Shown in pieces: positions 17,012-24,928 of a stretch of DNA of 64,000 bases. The DNA is from Halomarina pelagica (lineage in GTDB: Archaea; Halobacteriota; Halobacteria; Halobacteriales; Haloarculaceae), in contig NZ_CP100454.1 of the NCBI RefSeq assembly GCF_024228315.1, positions 1,488,001-1,552,000 of the forward strand, read 5' to 3'. The stretch's first letter is position 1. Each line of letters opens with the position of its first letter. The translations under genes and the position numbers were made by a program. The notes under the pieces are model-generated. The model did no database searches. It was given only the letters and a program-made list of their open reading frames with translations, and was not told where the DNA came from.

Positions 17012-18229
17012 TCAGATCACCCCGAGGAGCGTGAGGAGGCTCCGAACGCCGAGCCAGACGACGATCAGCGTGACGACCGCGCCGAGGGCGTTCTGGACCG
17101 TCGAGTTGACGTAACGCCCGAGGGTCGCGTGGTCGTTCATCACCAGGATGAGGAAGACCGCGACGATCGGGAGGAGGATGCCGTTCGCGACCTGGGCGAA
17201 CAGGATCGCCTCGACGGGGCTGTAGTCGAGCGCCGAGAAGAGGATCCCGACCCCGAGGATGGACATCCAGACCGCCCGGAACCGCGTGGACGTGAGGTCG
17301 GCGTCCCAGCCGAGCGCCCCGGCGGTGGCGTACGCGCCCGCGAGCGGGGCCGTCGTCGCGCTGGTGAAGCCCGCGGCGAACAGGCCGACGCTGAAGAACA
17401 CCTTCGCGTACGTCCCCGCGACGGGTTCGAGCTGTTCGGCCATCCGCCCGACGTCCTCGATCCGCGTGCCGGCCGGGAACACCGCCGCCGCGGTCACGAG
17501 GATCGAGAGCGTGATCAGCCCACCGACGACGATCGAGAGGACCGTGTCCGTCCGGCACGCGCCCAGGTCCTCCGGCCCGTCCCACCGCTCCTGGACGCTG
17601 CTCGCGTGCAGGAAGAGGTTGTATCCGACGACCGTCGTCCCGATGAGTCCGGTGATGAGAAAGAGCGACCCCTCCGGAACCGACGGGACGAACCCCGCCG
17701 CCAGCGCGCCGAGGTCCGGCCCGATGAGGATCGCGTCGACGAGGAAGGAGACGCCCATGATCGCGACGAGCGCGACCAGGGCGCGCTCGATCAGTTCGTA
17801 CCGACCCGTCCACAGCAGCGCGGCGGCGGCGAGGCCGATGATCGGTCCCCACACCGACGCGCTCACGCCGGTCACGGTCGCGAGGCCCGCCGCGCCGCCG
17901 AGGATGTTCCCCGTCTCGTAGGCGGCGGTCCCGACGCCGATGGCGCTCACCACGAGCGCGACGCTCGCGTACTGGAGCGCGGGCGAGTCGAACCGCCCGC
18001 GCAGCGCCTCGCCCAGCCCCTCCCGGGAGACGATCCCCAGGCGGGCGCTCATCTCCTGGAGGACGATCGTCGCCAGGACCGAAAACGCGATCGTCCAGAT
18101 CAGGGCGTAGCCGAACCGCGCGCCCGTCACGCTGGCCGTCGTCACCGTCCCCGGACCGATGAACGCCGCCGCGACCATCGCACCGGGACCGATCGCCCGG
18201 AGCCGTTCGATCAGCTTCACTGCGACCAC
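17012..18229 (-). CDS. NRAMP-fold transporter lacking the canonical metal ligands
   Basis: 405 aa, about 11 membrane segments with the LeuT/NRAMP fold. The TM1 stretch GPGAMVAAAFIGPGTVTTAS aligns with the NRAMP sequence around D-P-G-N, but Asp is Gly25 and Asn is Thr28. In TM6, IGTTVVGYNLFLH aligns with the A-T-x-M-P-H-N motif: Met is Val201, Pro is Gly202 and His is Tyr203. The residues that bind Mn2+ or Fe2+ are therefore gone. It opens the hyuA-hyuB-racemase operon. Known precedent is the NRAMP homologue YcsG next to 5-oxoprolinase genes in Bacillus. I infer an organic substrate, not a metal. GTG at 18229 or 18220 could be the start. Confidence 0.88.
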   Translation of the reverse strand: MVAVKLIERLRAIGPGAMVAAAFIGPGTVTTASVTGARFGYALIWTIAFSVLATIVLQEMSARLGIVSREGLGEALRGRFDSPALQYASVALVVSAIGVGTAAYETGNILGGAAGLATVTGVSASVWGPIIGLAAAALLWTGRYELIERALVALVAIMGVSFLVDAILIGPDLGALAAGFVPSVPEGSLFLITGLIGTTVVGYNLFLHASSVQERWDGPEDLGACRTDTVLSIVVGGLITLSILVTAAAVFPAGTRIEDVGRMAEQLEPVAGTYAKVFFSVGLFAAGFTSATTAPLAGAYATAGALGWDADLTSTRFRAVWMSILGVGILFSALDYSPVEAILFAQVANGILLPIVAVFLILVMNDHATLGRYVNSTVQNALGAVVTLIVVWLGVRSLLTLLGVI

Positions 18230-18380
18230 CGCTCGTGTGTCATGCTCTCACGGACCTATCTCGGGCGGAAAAGGGTTGTTATGAGCCGTGCGCACCGAGC
18301 GCACGGGCGGTACGAGCGAGTGTGACTACGGTACGATCAGGTGTGAGGGTGGTACACTCGGGGAAGGACGATGCCGGCGG

Positions 18381-18944
18381 CTACGCCGCGTCCGCATCCG
18401 GCCGTCGCTCGGTGACGAGCACCTTCGAGACGCTCTCCTCGATCTCGAGTTCGAACGGGAGGTCGCGGACGCTCCGCTCGATGAAGCGGGTCATGAACCA
18501 GCGGAGCGAGGCCGACGGGAAGACGACGTGGTAGGTGTCGCCCTCGGTGGCGCGCACGGAGAGGAAGCCGCAGAACGAGAGCCACTCCAGCAGTTCGCCC
18601 ACGTCGTCGAAGCGCCCGGCGTACTCGCGGGCGTGATAGTCTGCGACGGTGTCGGCGGCGTCGAGGAACGCGGGATCCGGCGTCCCCGTCTCGTCCTCGA
18701 CGTAGTCGAGGAAGCAGTGCAGGAAGTCCACGTCGAGGAGGACGTGCTCGCCGCCCGAGAGCATCCGGTGGTAGGCCGCGAGGTTCGGCCCGGCGTCGTT
18801 GCTGGCCGCCTCGAAGTTCGCGGCGTAGAAGGTCAGCGCCCGTCGGATGACCTCGCTCCGTCCCTCCCCCGTCCGGTCGACGAGGTCGGCGAGCGCCGCG
18901 GCCGCCTCCTCGTCGAGCGAGACCGTCACCCGTTCGGTCGGCAT
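18381..18944 (-). CDS. Ribbon-helix-helix transcriptional regulator with C-terminal domain
   Basis: 187 aa. Residues 1-45 are a CopG/RHH DNA-binding module: MPTERVTVSLDEEAAAALADLV, then GRSEVIRRALTFYAANF. A haloarchaea-type helical sensor domain follows (HVLLDVDFLHCFLDYVEDE, DTVADYHAREYAGRFDDVGELLEWLSFCGFLSV, FPSASLRWFMTRFIERSVRDLP). The lone Cys residues do not form a clear metal site. Proteins of this layout are usual in haloarchaea and probably bind operators as dimers. The target is unknown; no operator-like palindrome is obvious next to it. Confidence 0.85.
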   Translation of the reverse strand: MPTERVTVSLDEEAAAALADLVDRTGEGRSEVIRRALTFYAANFEAASNDAGPNLAAYHRMLSGGEHVLLDVDFLHCFLDYVEDETGTPDPAFLDAADTVADYHAREYAGRFDDVGELLEWLSFCGFLSVRATEGDTYHVVFPSASLRWFMTRFIERSVRDLPFELEIEESVSKVLVTERRPDADAA

Positions 18945-18959
18945 GAGATAACGAGGCGC

Positions 18960-19140
18960 GGGGACGGGGATATGGTTGACGCTCTCCCCCGACGAGGACT
19001 TCGGCCCGGGGTGGGGATGAGAGTGAGAGGGTGAGAGTGGGGATGGCAGAGTGGGGGGATGGCGGAGTGGGGTGGGGATGGGGCCGAGAGTGAGAGTGAG
19101 AGTGAGAGGGCGAGGGGGAGAGTGAGAGCGGGGGTGAACC
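18960..19140. repeat. Purine-rich GAGAGT/GTGGGGATG low-complexity tract
   Basis: The gap between the RHH gene and uvrB is filled by degenerate repeats. Units like GTGGGGATGG and GAGAGTGAGAGTGAGAG alternate for about 130 bp on the plus strand. It is almost entirely purine on one strand, which can form triplex or slipped structures. There are no genes in it. Confidence 0.8.
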
Positions 19141-19151
19141 TCGCCCCTCGC

Positions 19152-21209
19152 TCAGAACTCGCCCTCCGGCGCGGGCACGCCCTCGTCCTCGCGGTCCAGT
19201 TCGTAGGCCCGCCGCACGTCGCGGATGCGATCGCGGATGTCGGCGGCGAGTTCGAACTCCAGGTTCTCCGCCGCCTCGCGCATCCGCGCTTCGAGTTCGG
19301 CGACGTACTCCTCGGCCTCCTCGGGACTGTCGGGTTCGACGCCCGCCACGGAACTGGTGTCGGTCTTGCTCCCCGGGAGGTTCGTCTCGCCGACCGCCTT
19401 GTCGATGGTCCGGGGGGTGTGGCCGTGCTCCTCGTTGAACTCGCGCTGGATCTCGCGGCGGCGGCGGGTCTCATCGATCGCGTCGGCCATCGCGTCGGTC
19501 GTCTCGTCGGCGTACAGCACCACCTCGCCGTTGACGTTGCGGGCGGCCCGGCCCATCGTCTGGATGAGGGTGGTCGTGGAGCGCAGGAACCCCTGCTGGT
19601 CCGCGTCGAGGACGGCGACGAGCGACACCTCCGGGATGTCGAGGCCCTCCCGGAGGAGGTTGATGCCGACGAGGACGTCGAACTCCCCCAGGCGCAGGCC
19701 GCGGACGAGTTCGTGGCGCTCCAGGGTGTCCGTCTCGTCGTGCATGTACTCGACGGCGACGCCCGCCTCCTCCAGGTACTCGGTGAGGTCCTCGGCCATT
19801 CGCTTGGTCAGGGTGGTCACGAGCACGCGCTCGTCGTCGGCCACGCGCCCGTCGATGCGCGCCATGAGGTCGTCCACCTGCCCCTCCGCGGGCGAGACCT
19901 CCACCCGCGGGTCGACGAGGTGCGTGGGGCGGACGATCTGCTCGACCACCTGCTCGCTGCGCTCGCGCTCGTAGTCCCCCGGCGTCGCGCTCACGTAGAG
20001 CAGGTCGCCGGCCTTCTCCTCGAACTCCTCGAAGGTGAGCGGGCGGTTGTCGTACGCCGTCGGGAGGCGAAAGCCGTTCTCCACGAGCGAGTCCTTGCGC
20101 GACTTGTCGCCGGCGAACTGGCCCTTCACCTGCGGGAGCGTCACGTGCGACTCGTCGACGACGGTGAGGAAGTCGTCGGGGAAGTAATCGAGCAGGGTGT
20201 ACGGCGCGTCGCCGGATTCCCGGTCGGAGAGGTGGACGGAGTAGTTCTCGATGCCCGAGCAGTAGCCCGCCTCCCGCAGCATCTCGAGGTCGAAGGTGGT
20301 GCGCTCCTCGATGCGCTGGGCGGCGAGGAGGTCGCCCTGGCGCTCGAAGTACCGCACGCGCTCGTGCATCAGCTCCTCGATCTCGCCGATCGCGCGCTCC
20401 AGTCGGTCCTCGGGGATCGAGTAGTGCTCCGCGGGGTGGACGAGCACGGCCCGCTGTTCGCCCTTCGTCTCCCCCTCCAGCGTGTCGATCTTCTGCATCC
20501 GGTCGATCTCGTCGCCCCAGAACTCGACCCGGACGGCGTAGCGCCCGTACATGGGGAACACCTCGACGGTGTCCCCGCGCACGCGGAACGCCCCCTGCGT
20601 GAAGTCCACGTCGTTGCGCTCGTAGTTGAGGTCCACGAGTCGGCCCAGCAACTCGTCGCGGTCGATCGACTGACCCACTTCCAGGCGCAGCGCCATGTCC
20701 TCGTAGTTTCGCGGGTCGCCGAGGCCGTAGATCGCCGACACGGAGGCGACCACGATCACGTCGTCGCGGGTGAGCAGCGAGCGCGTCGCGGAGTGGCGCA
20801 GGCGGTCGATCTCGTCGTTGATCGAGGCGTCCTTGTCGATGTAGGTGTCCGTCTGCTCGACGTACGCCTCCGGCTGGTAGTAGTCGTAGTAGGAGACGAA
20901 GTACTCGACCGCGTTGTCGGGGAACAGCGACCGGAACTCGTCGTAGAGCTGCGCCGCGAGCGTCTTGTTGTGCGCGAGCACCAGCGTCGGCTTCTGGACC
21001 TCCTCGATCACCCACGCGACGGTGTTGGTCTTCCCCGACCCCGTCACGCCCAGAAGGGTCTGCTCGCGCATCCCGCTCTCGTACCCCGACGCCAGCTGCT
21101 CGATGGCCGCCGGCTGATCGCCCGCCGGCTCGAACGGCGCGTCCACGCGAAACGGTCTGTCGAGTCCGGGACGGTCCGGCTGGAGCGGGCCGGAGCCTGT
21201 GTCGCTCAT
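19152..21209 (-). CDS. uvrB: UvrABC excinuclease subunit B
   Basis: 685-aa damage-verification helicase of nucleotide excision repair. Walker A is [13 protein letters not shown], with the beta-hairpin region [25 protein letters not shown] that wedges between DNA strands. Helicase motif II reads VVDESHVT and later motifs include [14 protein letters not shown] and [21 protein letters not shown]-terminal UVR motif ([32 protein letters not shown]) pairs with UvrC. Length and motifs are standard. It stands alone; uvrC is 13 kb away. Confidence 0.97.
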   Translation of the reverse strand: MSDTGSGPLQPDRPGLDRPFRVDAPFEPAGDQPAAIEQLASGYESGMREQTLLGVTGSGKTNTVAWVIEEVQKPTLVLAHNKTLAAQLYDEFRSLFPDNAVEYFVSYYDYYQPEAYVEQTDTYIDKDASINDEIDRLRHSATRSLLTRDDVIVVASVSAIYGLGDPRNYEDMALRLEVGQSIDRDELLGRLVDLNYERNDVDFTQGAFRVRGDTVEVFPMYGRYAVRVEFWGDEIDRMQKIDTLEGETKGEQRAVLVHPAEHYSIPEDRLERAIGEIEELMHERVRYFERQGDLLAAQRIEERTTFDLEMLREAGYCSGIENYSVHLSDRESGDAPYTLLDYFPDDFLTVVDESHVTLPQVKGQFAGDKSRKDSLVENGFRLPTAYDNRPLTFEEFEEKAGDLLYVSATPGDYERERSEQVVEQIVRPTHLVDPRVEVSPAEGQVDDLMARIDGRVADDERVLVTTLTKRMAEDLTEYLEEAGVAVEYMHDETDTLERHELVRGLRLGEFDVLVGINLLREGLDIPEVSLVAVLDADQQGFLRSTTTLIQTMGRAARNVNGEVVLYADETTDAMADAIDETRRRREIQREFNEEHGHTPRTIDKAVGETNLPGSKTDTSSVAGVEPDSPEEAEEYVAELEARMREAAENLEFELAADIRDRIRDVRRAYELDREDEGVPAPEGEF

Positions 21210-22129
21210 TGCCAGAGGGTGGAGACGGACGTACTTCAGGGGTGCGCTCGCGGAGTGAAAGTGAACGGCGCACCGACCGCTCGTCGAGGACCTCGGCGTA
21301 CCGACCAGCGGCGCGAACGCTCTCTAAGTCCTCACACTCACGACGCTTCGCGCCGTTCACGCGGCCCGAGGAACGAGAAGCGTTCCTCACTGCCGTCGGC
21401 CCCGCTCCTCGGCCTTCGGCCCGCGGTGCTGACTTCGCCGTCCTTTGTCCGGAACACCCGCCACGACGAGACACGGAACGTCTCGTCCGCTCTGCGTTCA
21501 CCCCGCGACCACGAGAACATCGATTCCGCCGGGGAGTAGCACCGCTCGTGGACCGTTCCGCCGCCGTCGCCAGCGTTGCATCCGCGAGCGACCGGGGGTC
21601 CCGCGAACCGGTCGGGACCGGCGGTCCCGCTGGAAGCCGGCCATCGGTCGGCGACGAAGTGAGCGGGGGCACGCTGGGCGAGCACAGCGCGTCCCTCGGA
21701 GGGAGAGCGGACGCGTCGAACCCTCGACGGAGCGGAGCGACTGAGGGGATGAGGCGCGGTTTCGGTGGAGGTTTTGGCAGCGAGTGAGGCGCGCAGTGCC
21801 GAGCGAGCGCGGCAAAACGTCCTGGCGAACAGGCGACGCCGCGGACGGCTCGCGGGGCGTGGCGTCGCACAACCGCAGGCACCCCGCGACGACTCTCACG
21901 TCACGGGGGCCTCTGGTCCCGCTCTCGGATATAAAAGTACGGGGGAGACGACCGATCTGAGCACCACGGCTGACGCCGGCGCGCTGTACCGCGAGCGACC
22001 GCAGGGAGCGAGCGGCCCGACGTTCACGAGCGTTCTACCCTCGTGAGCCAACCGGAACGCGGTGCGTTCCGGTGACGAGCCCCCGAGGAGCGCCGACGGC
22101 GCGACGAGGGGGTGAGGAGGGGATTGGTC

Positions 22130-22157
22130 CTTCCAGAACCGTGCACGGTTCTGGAAG
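22130..22157. repeat. Perfect 28-bp palindrome
   Basis: CTTCCAGAACCGTG followed directly by its reverse complement, with no loop. It sits in the hairpin chain 22,051-22,232. It could be a cruciform, a dimeric protein site or a hairpin in RNA. Confidence 0.85.
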
Positions 22158-22204
22158 CCTGTGAGACGCTTCGCGTCTCACAATGCAGCGTTTGCCAGCG
22201 AACC

Positions 22205-22232
22205 GCCAGCGACCGCGAAGCGTGTCGCTGGC
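22205..22232. repeat. Hairpin repeat, copy 1 (shared with 26931-26958)
   Basis: Stem of 9 bp (GCCAGCGAC / GTCGCTGGC) around CGCGAAGCGT. The inner 22 bases are identical, on the opposite strand, to a hairpin downstream of the aconitase gene. The outer pair changes C-G to G-C together, which preserves the stem. Confidence 0.8.
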
Positions 22233-22255
22233 ACGTGAGCGCAGCAAAAGGGTGT

Positions 22256-22345
22256 CTAGAAGGACTCCACGTGCGGCCGCAGGTCGAGTTCGAGCGTCCA
22301 CGTCGAGCGGTCCTGCTCGATCAGGTGCCAGTACTCGCGGCGTTC
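22256..22345 (-). pseudogene. C-terminal remnant of an unidentified gene
   Basis: On the minus strand the last 27 codons before a TAG read REYWHLIEQDRSTWT then LELDLRPHVESF. This is unlike the shadow sequence that precedes it and resembles the natural end of an enzyme. The frame upstream of about 22,345 is only the complement of the neighbouring plus-strand remnant. The 5' part of the gene, including its start, is therefore missing. I cannot name the family with confidence. Confidence 0.55.
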
Positions 22346-22963
22346 AGCGCGCGACGGGAGATCGCCATCGCGTCGACCGACCCGACCGTGGAACCGGGCG
22401 GGTTCAACGTGTCGACCGAGTATCGAGTCGATCTCGATGCGGACCGGGCGCGCAGCTGGAGCACGTTCGTTCTGCCGGTCGACACCTACACGGAGGGTGA
22501 AACGACGTACGTGCAGTCGAAGTTCGACCCGAACGCGACGGCCGAGAACGCGAGCTACACGATCACGTCCGCGAACGATAGCTCGTCGTTCGCCCCCGAC
22601 CCCGTCAACGTGACCGAGGCGATGGGCCTCCCCCTCACGGAGATCGGGAACGTCAGCTACGAGCGCGCCGGGGGCGCTCGCTTCGACGGCGCGACGGTGA
22701 CGCGCTACGTCGCGGACGGGCCGGCGGCGTACCGCGGCCTGCCGGCCGGCGCGTCTGAGAACGCGACGCTCACCGAGTTCTCCGCGACGCTCCTCGTCGA
22801 CGGTTCGGGGATCGTCCGTCTCGACGAGTGGTCCGCGACGCTCGTCGACGCGGAGGGTACCCGAGTATCGTTCGCGTACCGTCACGCGATCACCGACGTC
22901 GGCGAGACGCGCGTCGAGCGGCCGACGTGGCTGGAGCACGCGCGCGATCGAGACGATCGGTAG
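22346..22963 (+). pseudogene. 5'-truncated secreted lipoprotein (DUF7537-like)
   Basis: About 205 residues of a haloarchaeal surface lipoprotein: REIAIASTDPTVEPGGFNVST, FDPNATAENASYTITSA, LPLTEIGNVSYERAGGARFDG, LTEFSATLLVDGSGIVRLDEW, VSFAYRHAITDVGETRVERPTW. It has many Asn-x-Thr/Ser sequons, fitting an exported glycoprotein. The signal peptide and lipobox cysteine that such proteins need are absent. Frames upstream run into hairpin DNA and the remnant on the other strand. I read it as the C-terminal two thirds of a gene cut by a deletion at about 22,345. Confidence 0.65.
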
Positions 22964-22974
22964 CGCTAACCGAG

Positions 22975-23451
22975 CTACCCGAGGTTCTCCCCCTGGTAGC
23001 TCCCGTCGTAGACGCCCTCGTGGTCGGCCTCGGCGAGGACGAGCTGGGCGACGCGTGCGCCGCGTTCGAGGTCGATGGCGCGGTGGACCTGCAACAGCCC
23101 CTCGCCGACCCCCTCGTAGCCCGCGTCCCAGACGGCCGTGTTGAGCATGCAGGAGTTGCGCATGAGCGACGAGCGCGGGTAGATGAACCCGACGTGCCCC
23201 TCGGGGATGCCGACCGTCTCGGCGTACCGGAGGACGTACGCGCCGGGATCGAGGCGGAAGACGTCCGCGTCGGGACCCTCGCGGGGGGGACACTCCACGC
23301 GCTCGCCGATCGTCTTTCCGTCGCGGTCGATTCGCCCGCGGGAGACCTGTTCGAAGACGGTGCCGAGCGTGAGGTCGAGGCCGTTCGGCTGGACCTGCTC
23401 GGGCGAGACGGGCGAGCAGTGGTCCGCGACGAACGCGCCGCTTCGGTACAT
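22975..23451 (-). CDS. Archaeal dUTPase (dCTP deaminase/dUTPase superfamily)
   Basis: 158 aa from ATG 23451 (MYRSGAFVADHCSPV). The trimeric dUTPase-fold motifs are visible: QVQPNGLDLTLGTVFEQ, YVLRYAETVGIPEGHVGFIYPRSSLMRNSCMLNTAVWDAGYEGVGEG, and RGARVAQLVLAEAD, ending YDGSYQGE. The PRSSLMR and TAVWDAGYEG motifs are those of the archaeal dUTP diphosphatase group, not of classic dCTP deaminase. It removes dUTP and supplies dUMP. A large frame extends upstream on this strand but is the complement of the YeiH gene. Confidence 0.87.
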   Translation of the reverse strand: MYRSGAFVADHCSPVSPEQVQPNGLDLTLGTVFEQVSRGRIDRDGKTIGERVECPPREGPDADVFRLDPGAYVLRYAETVGIPEGHVGFIYPRSSLMRNSCMLNTAVWDAGYEGVGEGLLQVHRAIDLERGARVAQLVLAEADHEGVYDGSYQGENLG

Positions 23452-23564
23452 ACCGGCGATGTGACGACGCGACGGATGACCCTTGTGATGCGCCGTGCGC
23501 GGTCGTCGGCCGCCTCGATCGACGGCGGAACGGCTATCAGCGGCCGCCGGTAACGTCGTACCGA

Positions 23565-23705
23565 ATGCTTCGTTCCGCGCTCCGCCGACTCGGGCGGGCC
23601 GTCGCCGACAGGATCTGCGCGTGGTGGTTCTCGCTCGATCGGGGGTGGCGAGCGACGGCCATCGGCGTCGGCCTCGTCCTCGTCGTGGCGGTCGGATCGC
23701 CGTGA
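23565..23705 (+). CDS. Small single-span membrane protein
   Basis: 46 aa: basic start MLRSALRRLGRAVADRICAWW, then GWRATAIGVGLVLVVAVGSP, a single membrane helix. Its stop overlaps the GTG start of the YeiH-type transporter (GTGA), so the two are coupled. Such tiny coupled genes are often missed in annotation. Function unknown; it could be an accessory subunit of the transporter. Confidence 0.5.
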   Translation: MLRSALRRLGRAVADRICAWWFSLDRGWRATAIGVGLVLVVAVGSP

Positions 23706-24718
23706 CGGCGACCCGGCCGTCGTCGCTGGCCGCGGCGCGGGTGCGCTCGCTCGCCCCGGGGGCGGCCGTCCTCGTCGCGGTCGCCGTCGCCGCCCACGAA
23801 GTGGCGGCGGTCGTGCCGGGCGTCGGGATGCTCGTCGTCGCCATCCTCGCCGGCGCGGTGATCGCTAACGTCGCGGGAACGCCAGGGTGGGCGGAGCCGG
23901 GGATCGGCCTCCACACGCTCGCGCTGGAGGTCGGCATCGTCCTCCTCGGCGCGCAGCTGACGCTCGGCGAGGTCGTCGCGTCGGGACCGACCGTCGTCGC
24001 GCTCACGCTGGGGGTCGTCGTCCTCGGCGTCCTCCTCGGCGAGACGCTGGCGAGGCGAGTGTTCTCGCTCCCCGAACGAACCGGCTCGCTGCTCGCCGCC
24101 GGGGCGAGCGTCTGCGGGGTCTCCGCCGTCGCCGCCGTCGCCCGGGCCGTCGACGCCGACGAGAGCACGGTGGCGTACGCCGCGGGGACCGTGCTGCTGT
24201 TCGACGCGGTCACCATCGTCGCGTTCCCGCTCGCCGGGAACGCGCTCGGCCTCGGCCAGAAACCGTTCGGCGTGTGGGCGGGCCTGAGCATGTTCTCGAC
24301 GGGGCCGGTCGCCGCCGCGACGTTCGCGTACGGCGAGGTCGCCGGACGGTGGGGGACGCTGACGAAGCTCGTCCGCAACGCGTTCATCGGCGCGGTCGCG
24401 ATCGGCTACTCGGTCCACTACGCCCGCGGCGACGGGACGGACCTCCGGGCGCTCTGGACGGAGTACCCCAAGTTCCTCGTCGGCTTCCTCCTCGTCGTCG
24501 GCGCGACGAGCGCGGGCGCGCTCTCCCCGGGCGGGACGGCGCTGCTCGCCGCGACGAACGACTGGCTGTTCGCGCTCGCGTTCGCCGGACTGGGGTTCGA
24601 CATCCGGATCCAGGAGATGCGGACGGCCGGGTTCAGACCGGTCGCGCTCGTGCTGGTCCAGTTCGTGGTCGTGAGCGCGCTCGCGCTCGTCGCAGTGACG
24701 TTCGTCGTCGGAGCGTAG
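23702..24718 (+). CDS. YeiH-family (UPF0324) membrane transporter
   Basis: About 338 aa from GTG 23702, with around ten membrane segments. Family motifs are visible: IGLHTLALEVGIVLLGAQLTLGEV, LLAAGASVCGVSAVAAVARAV, AGTVLLFDAVTIVAFPLAGNALGL and the C-terminal FALAFAGLGFDIR. These match YeiH/PSE-type putative sulfate or thiosulfate exporters. The substrate is unproven in the whole family. It is coupled to the small membrane protein ahead of it. Confidence 0.88.
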   Translation: MTATRPSSLAAARVRSLAPGAAVLVAVAVAAHEVAAVVPGVGMLVVAILAGAVIANVAGTPGWAEPGIGLHTLALEVGIVLLGAQLTLGEVVASGPTVVALTLGVVVLGVLLGETLARRVFSLPERTGSLLAAGASVCGVSAVAAVARAVDADESTVAYAAGTVLLFDAVTIVAFPLAGNALGLGQKPFGVWAGLSMFSTGPVAAATFAYGEVAGRWGTLTKLVRNAFIGAVAIGYSVHYARGDGTDLRALWTEYPKFLVGFLLVVGATSAGALSPGGTALLAATNDWLFALAFAGLGFDIRIQEMRTAGFRPVALVLVQFVVVSALALVAVTFVVGA

Positions 24719-24895
24719 ATCCGCCGGCGGAACGTGAAGTATCGTCGTCTAATCGTGCGGTTCGTCGGCGGAACGTGAAGTCGCCAGAAAACCGTCGTCA
24801 TCGTTCGTGGACGATTCGCGGAAAGAGATGGTCTGAAAGTGCAGAATTCGAGGGTTTTGGGCCGTACTAACGCAAAGCTGGCCGAACACGCGGGA

Positions 24896-24902
24896 TTTAT
24901 AT
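24896..24902 (+). promoter_or_regulatory. TATA box of the aconitase gene
   Basis: TTTATAT centred 30 bp before ATG 24929. The spacing puts transcription start at or within a few bases of the start codon, i.e. a leaderless or near-leaderless mRNA, as is common in haloarchaea. Two imperfect copies of CGGCGGAACGTGAAGT (about 24,726 and 24,767) lie further upstream. Confidence 0.65.
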
Positions 24903-24928
24903 CTCCACGGAAGGGATCTTCGGGTGAT

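Larger units (their letters stand above)
21210..22255. other. Gene-free region rich in short perfect hairpins
   Basis: About 1.05 kb with no supportable gene. Open frames here (for example 21209-21787 plus) are arginine/serine-rich with no domain. What is visible are many short inverted repeats. Examples are 21368-21388, 21466-21486, 22051-22073 (10-bp arms), 22130-22157 (a perfect 28-bp palindrome), 22161-22181 (9-bp arms, TTC loop) and 22205-22232. The density rises to four in 182 bp at the right end, next to a decayed gene junction. It may be debris of palindromic repeats or a structured RNA. Confidence 0.7.

Noticed and set aside
15143-18325. 1060-codon open frame on the plus strand opposite hyuA and the NRAMP-like gene
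   Set aside because: It is the complement of well-supported genes. High GC removes stop codons in this frame; the translation is Arg/Asp/Val/Gly-rich with no domain.
21209-21787. 192-codon plus-strand frame in the hairpin-rich gap
   Set aside because: Low-complexity Arg/Ser/Gly sequence, many inverted repeats, no start context and no domain. Treated as noncoding.
19059-21882. Long open frames on both strands around uvrB (826 and 803 codons)
   Set aside because: They overlap the complete UvrB in other frames and run into the hairpin region; no family features.
22112-22345. Start at ATG 22112 for the lipoprotein-like gene
   Set aside because: The first 75 codons read through hairpins and the opposite-strand remnant. 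No signal peptide or lipobox, so I treat the gene as truncated.
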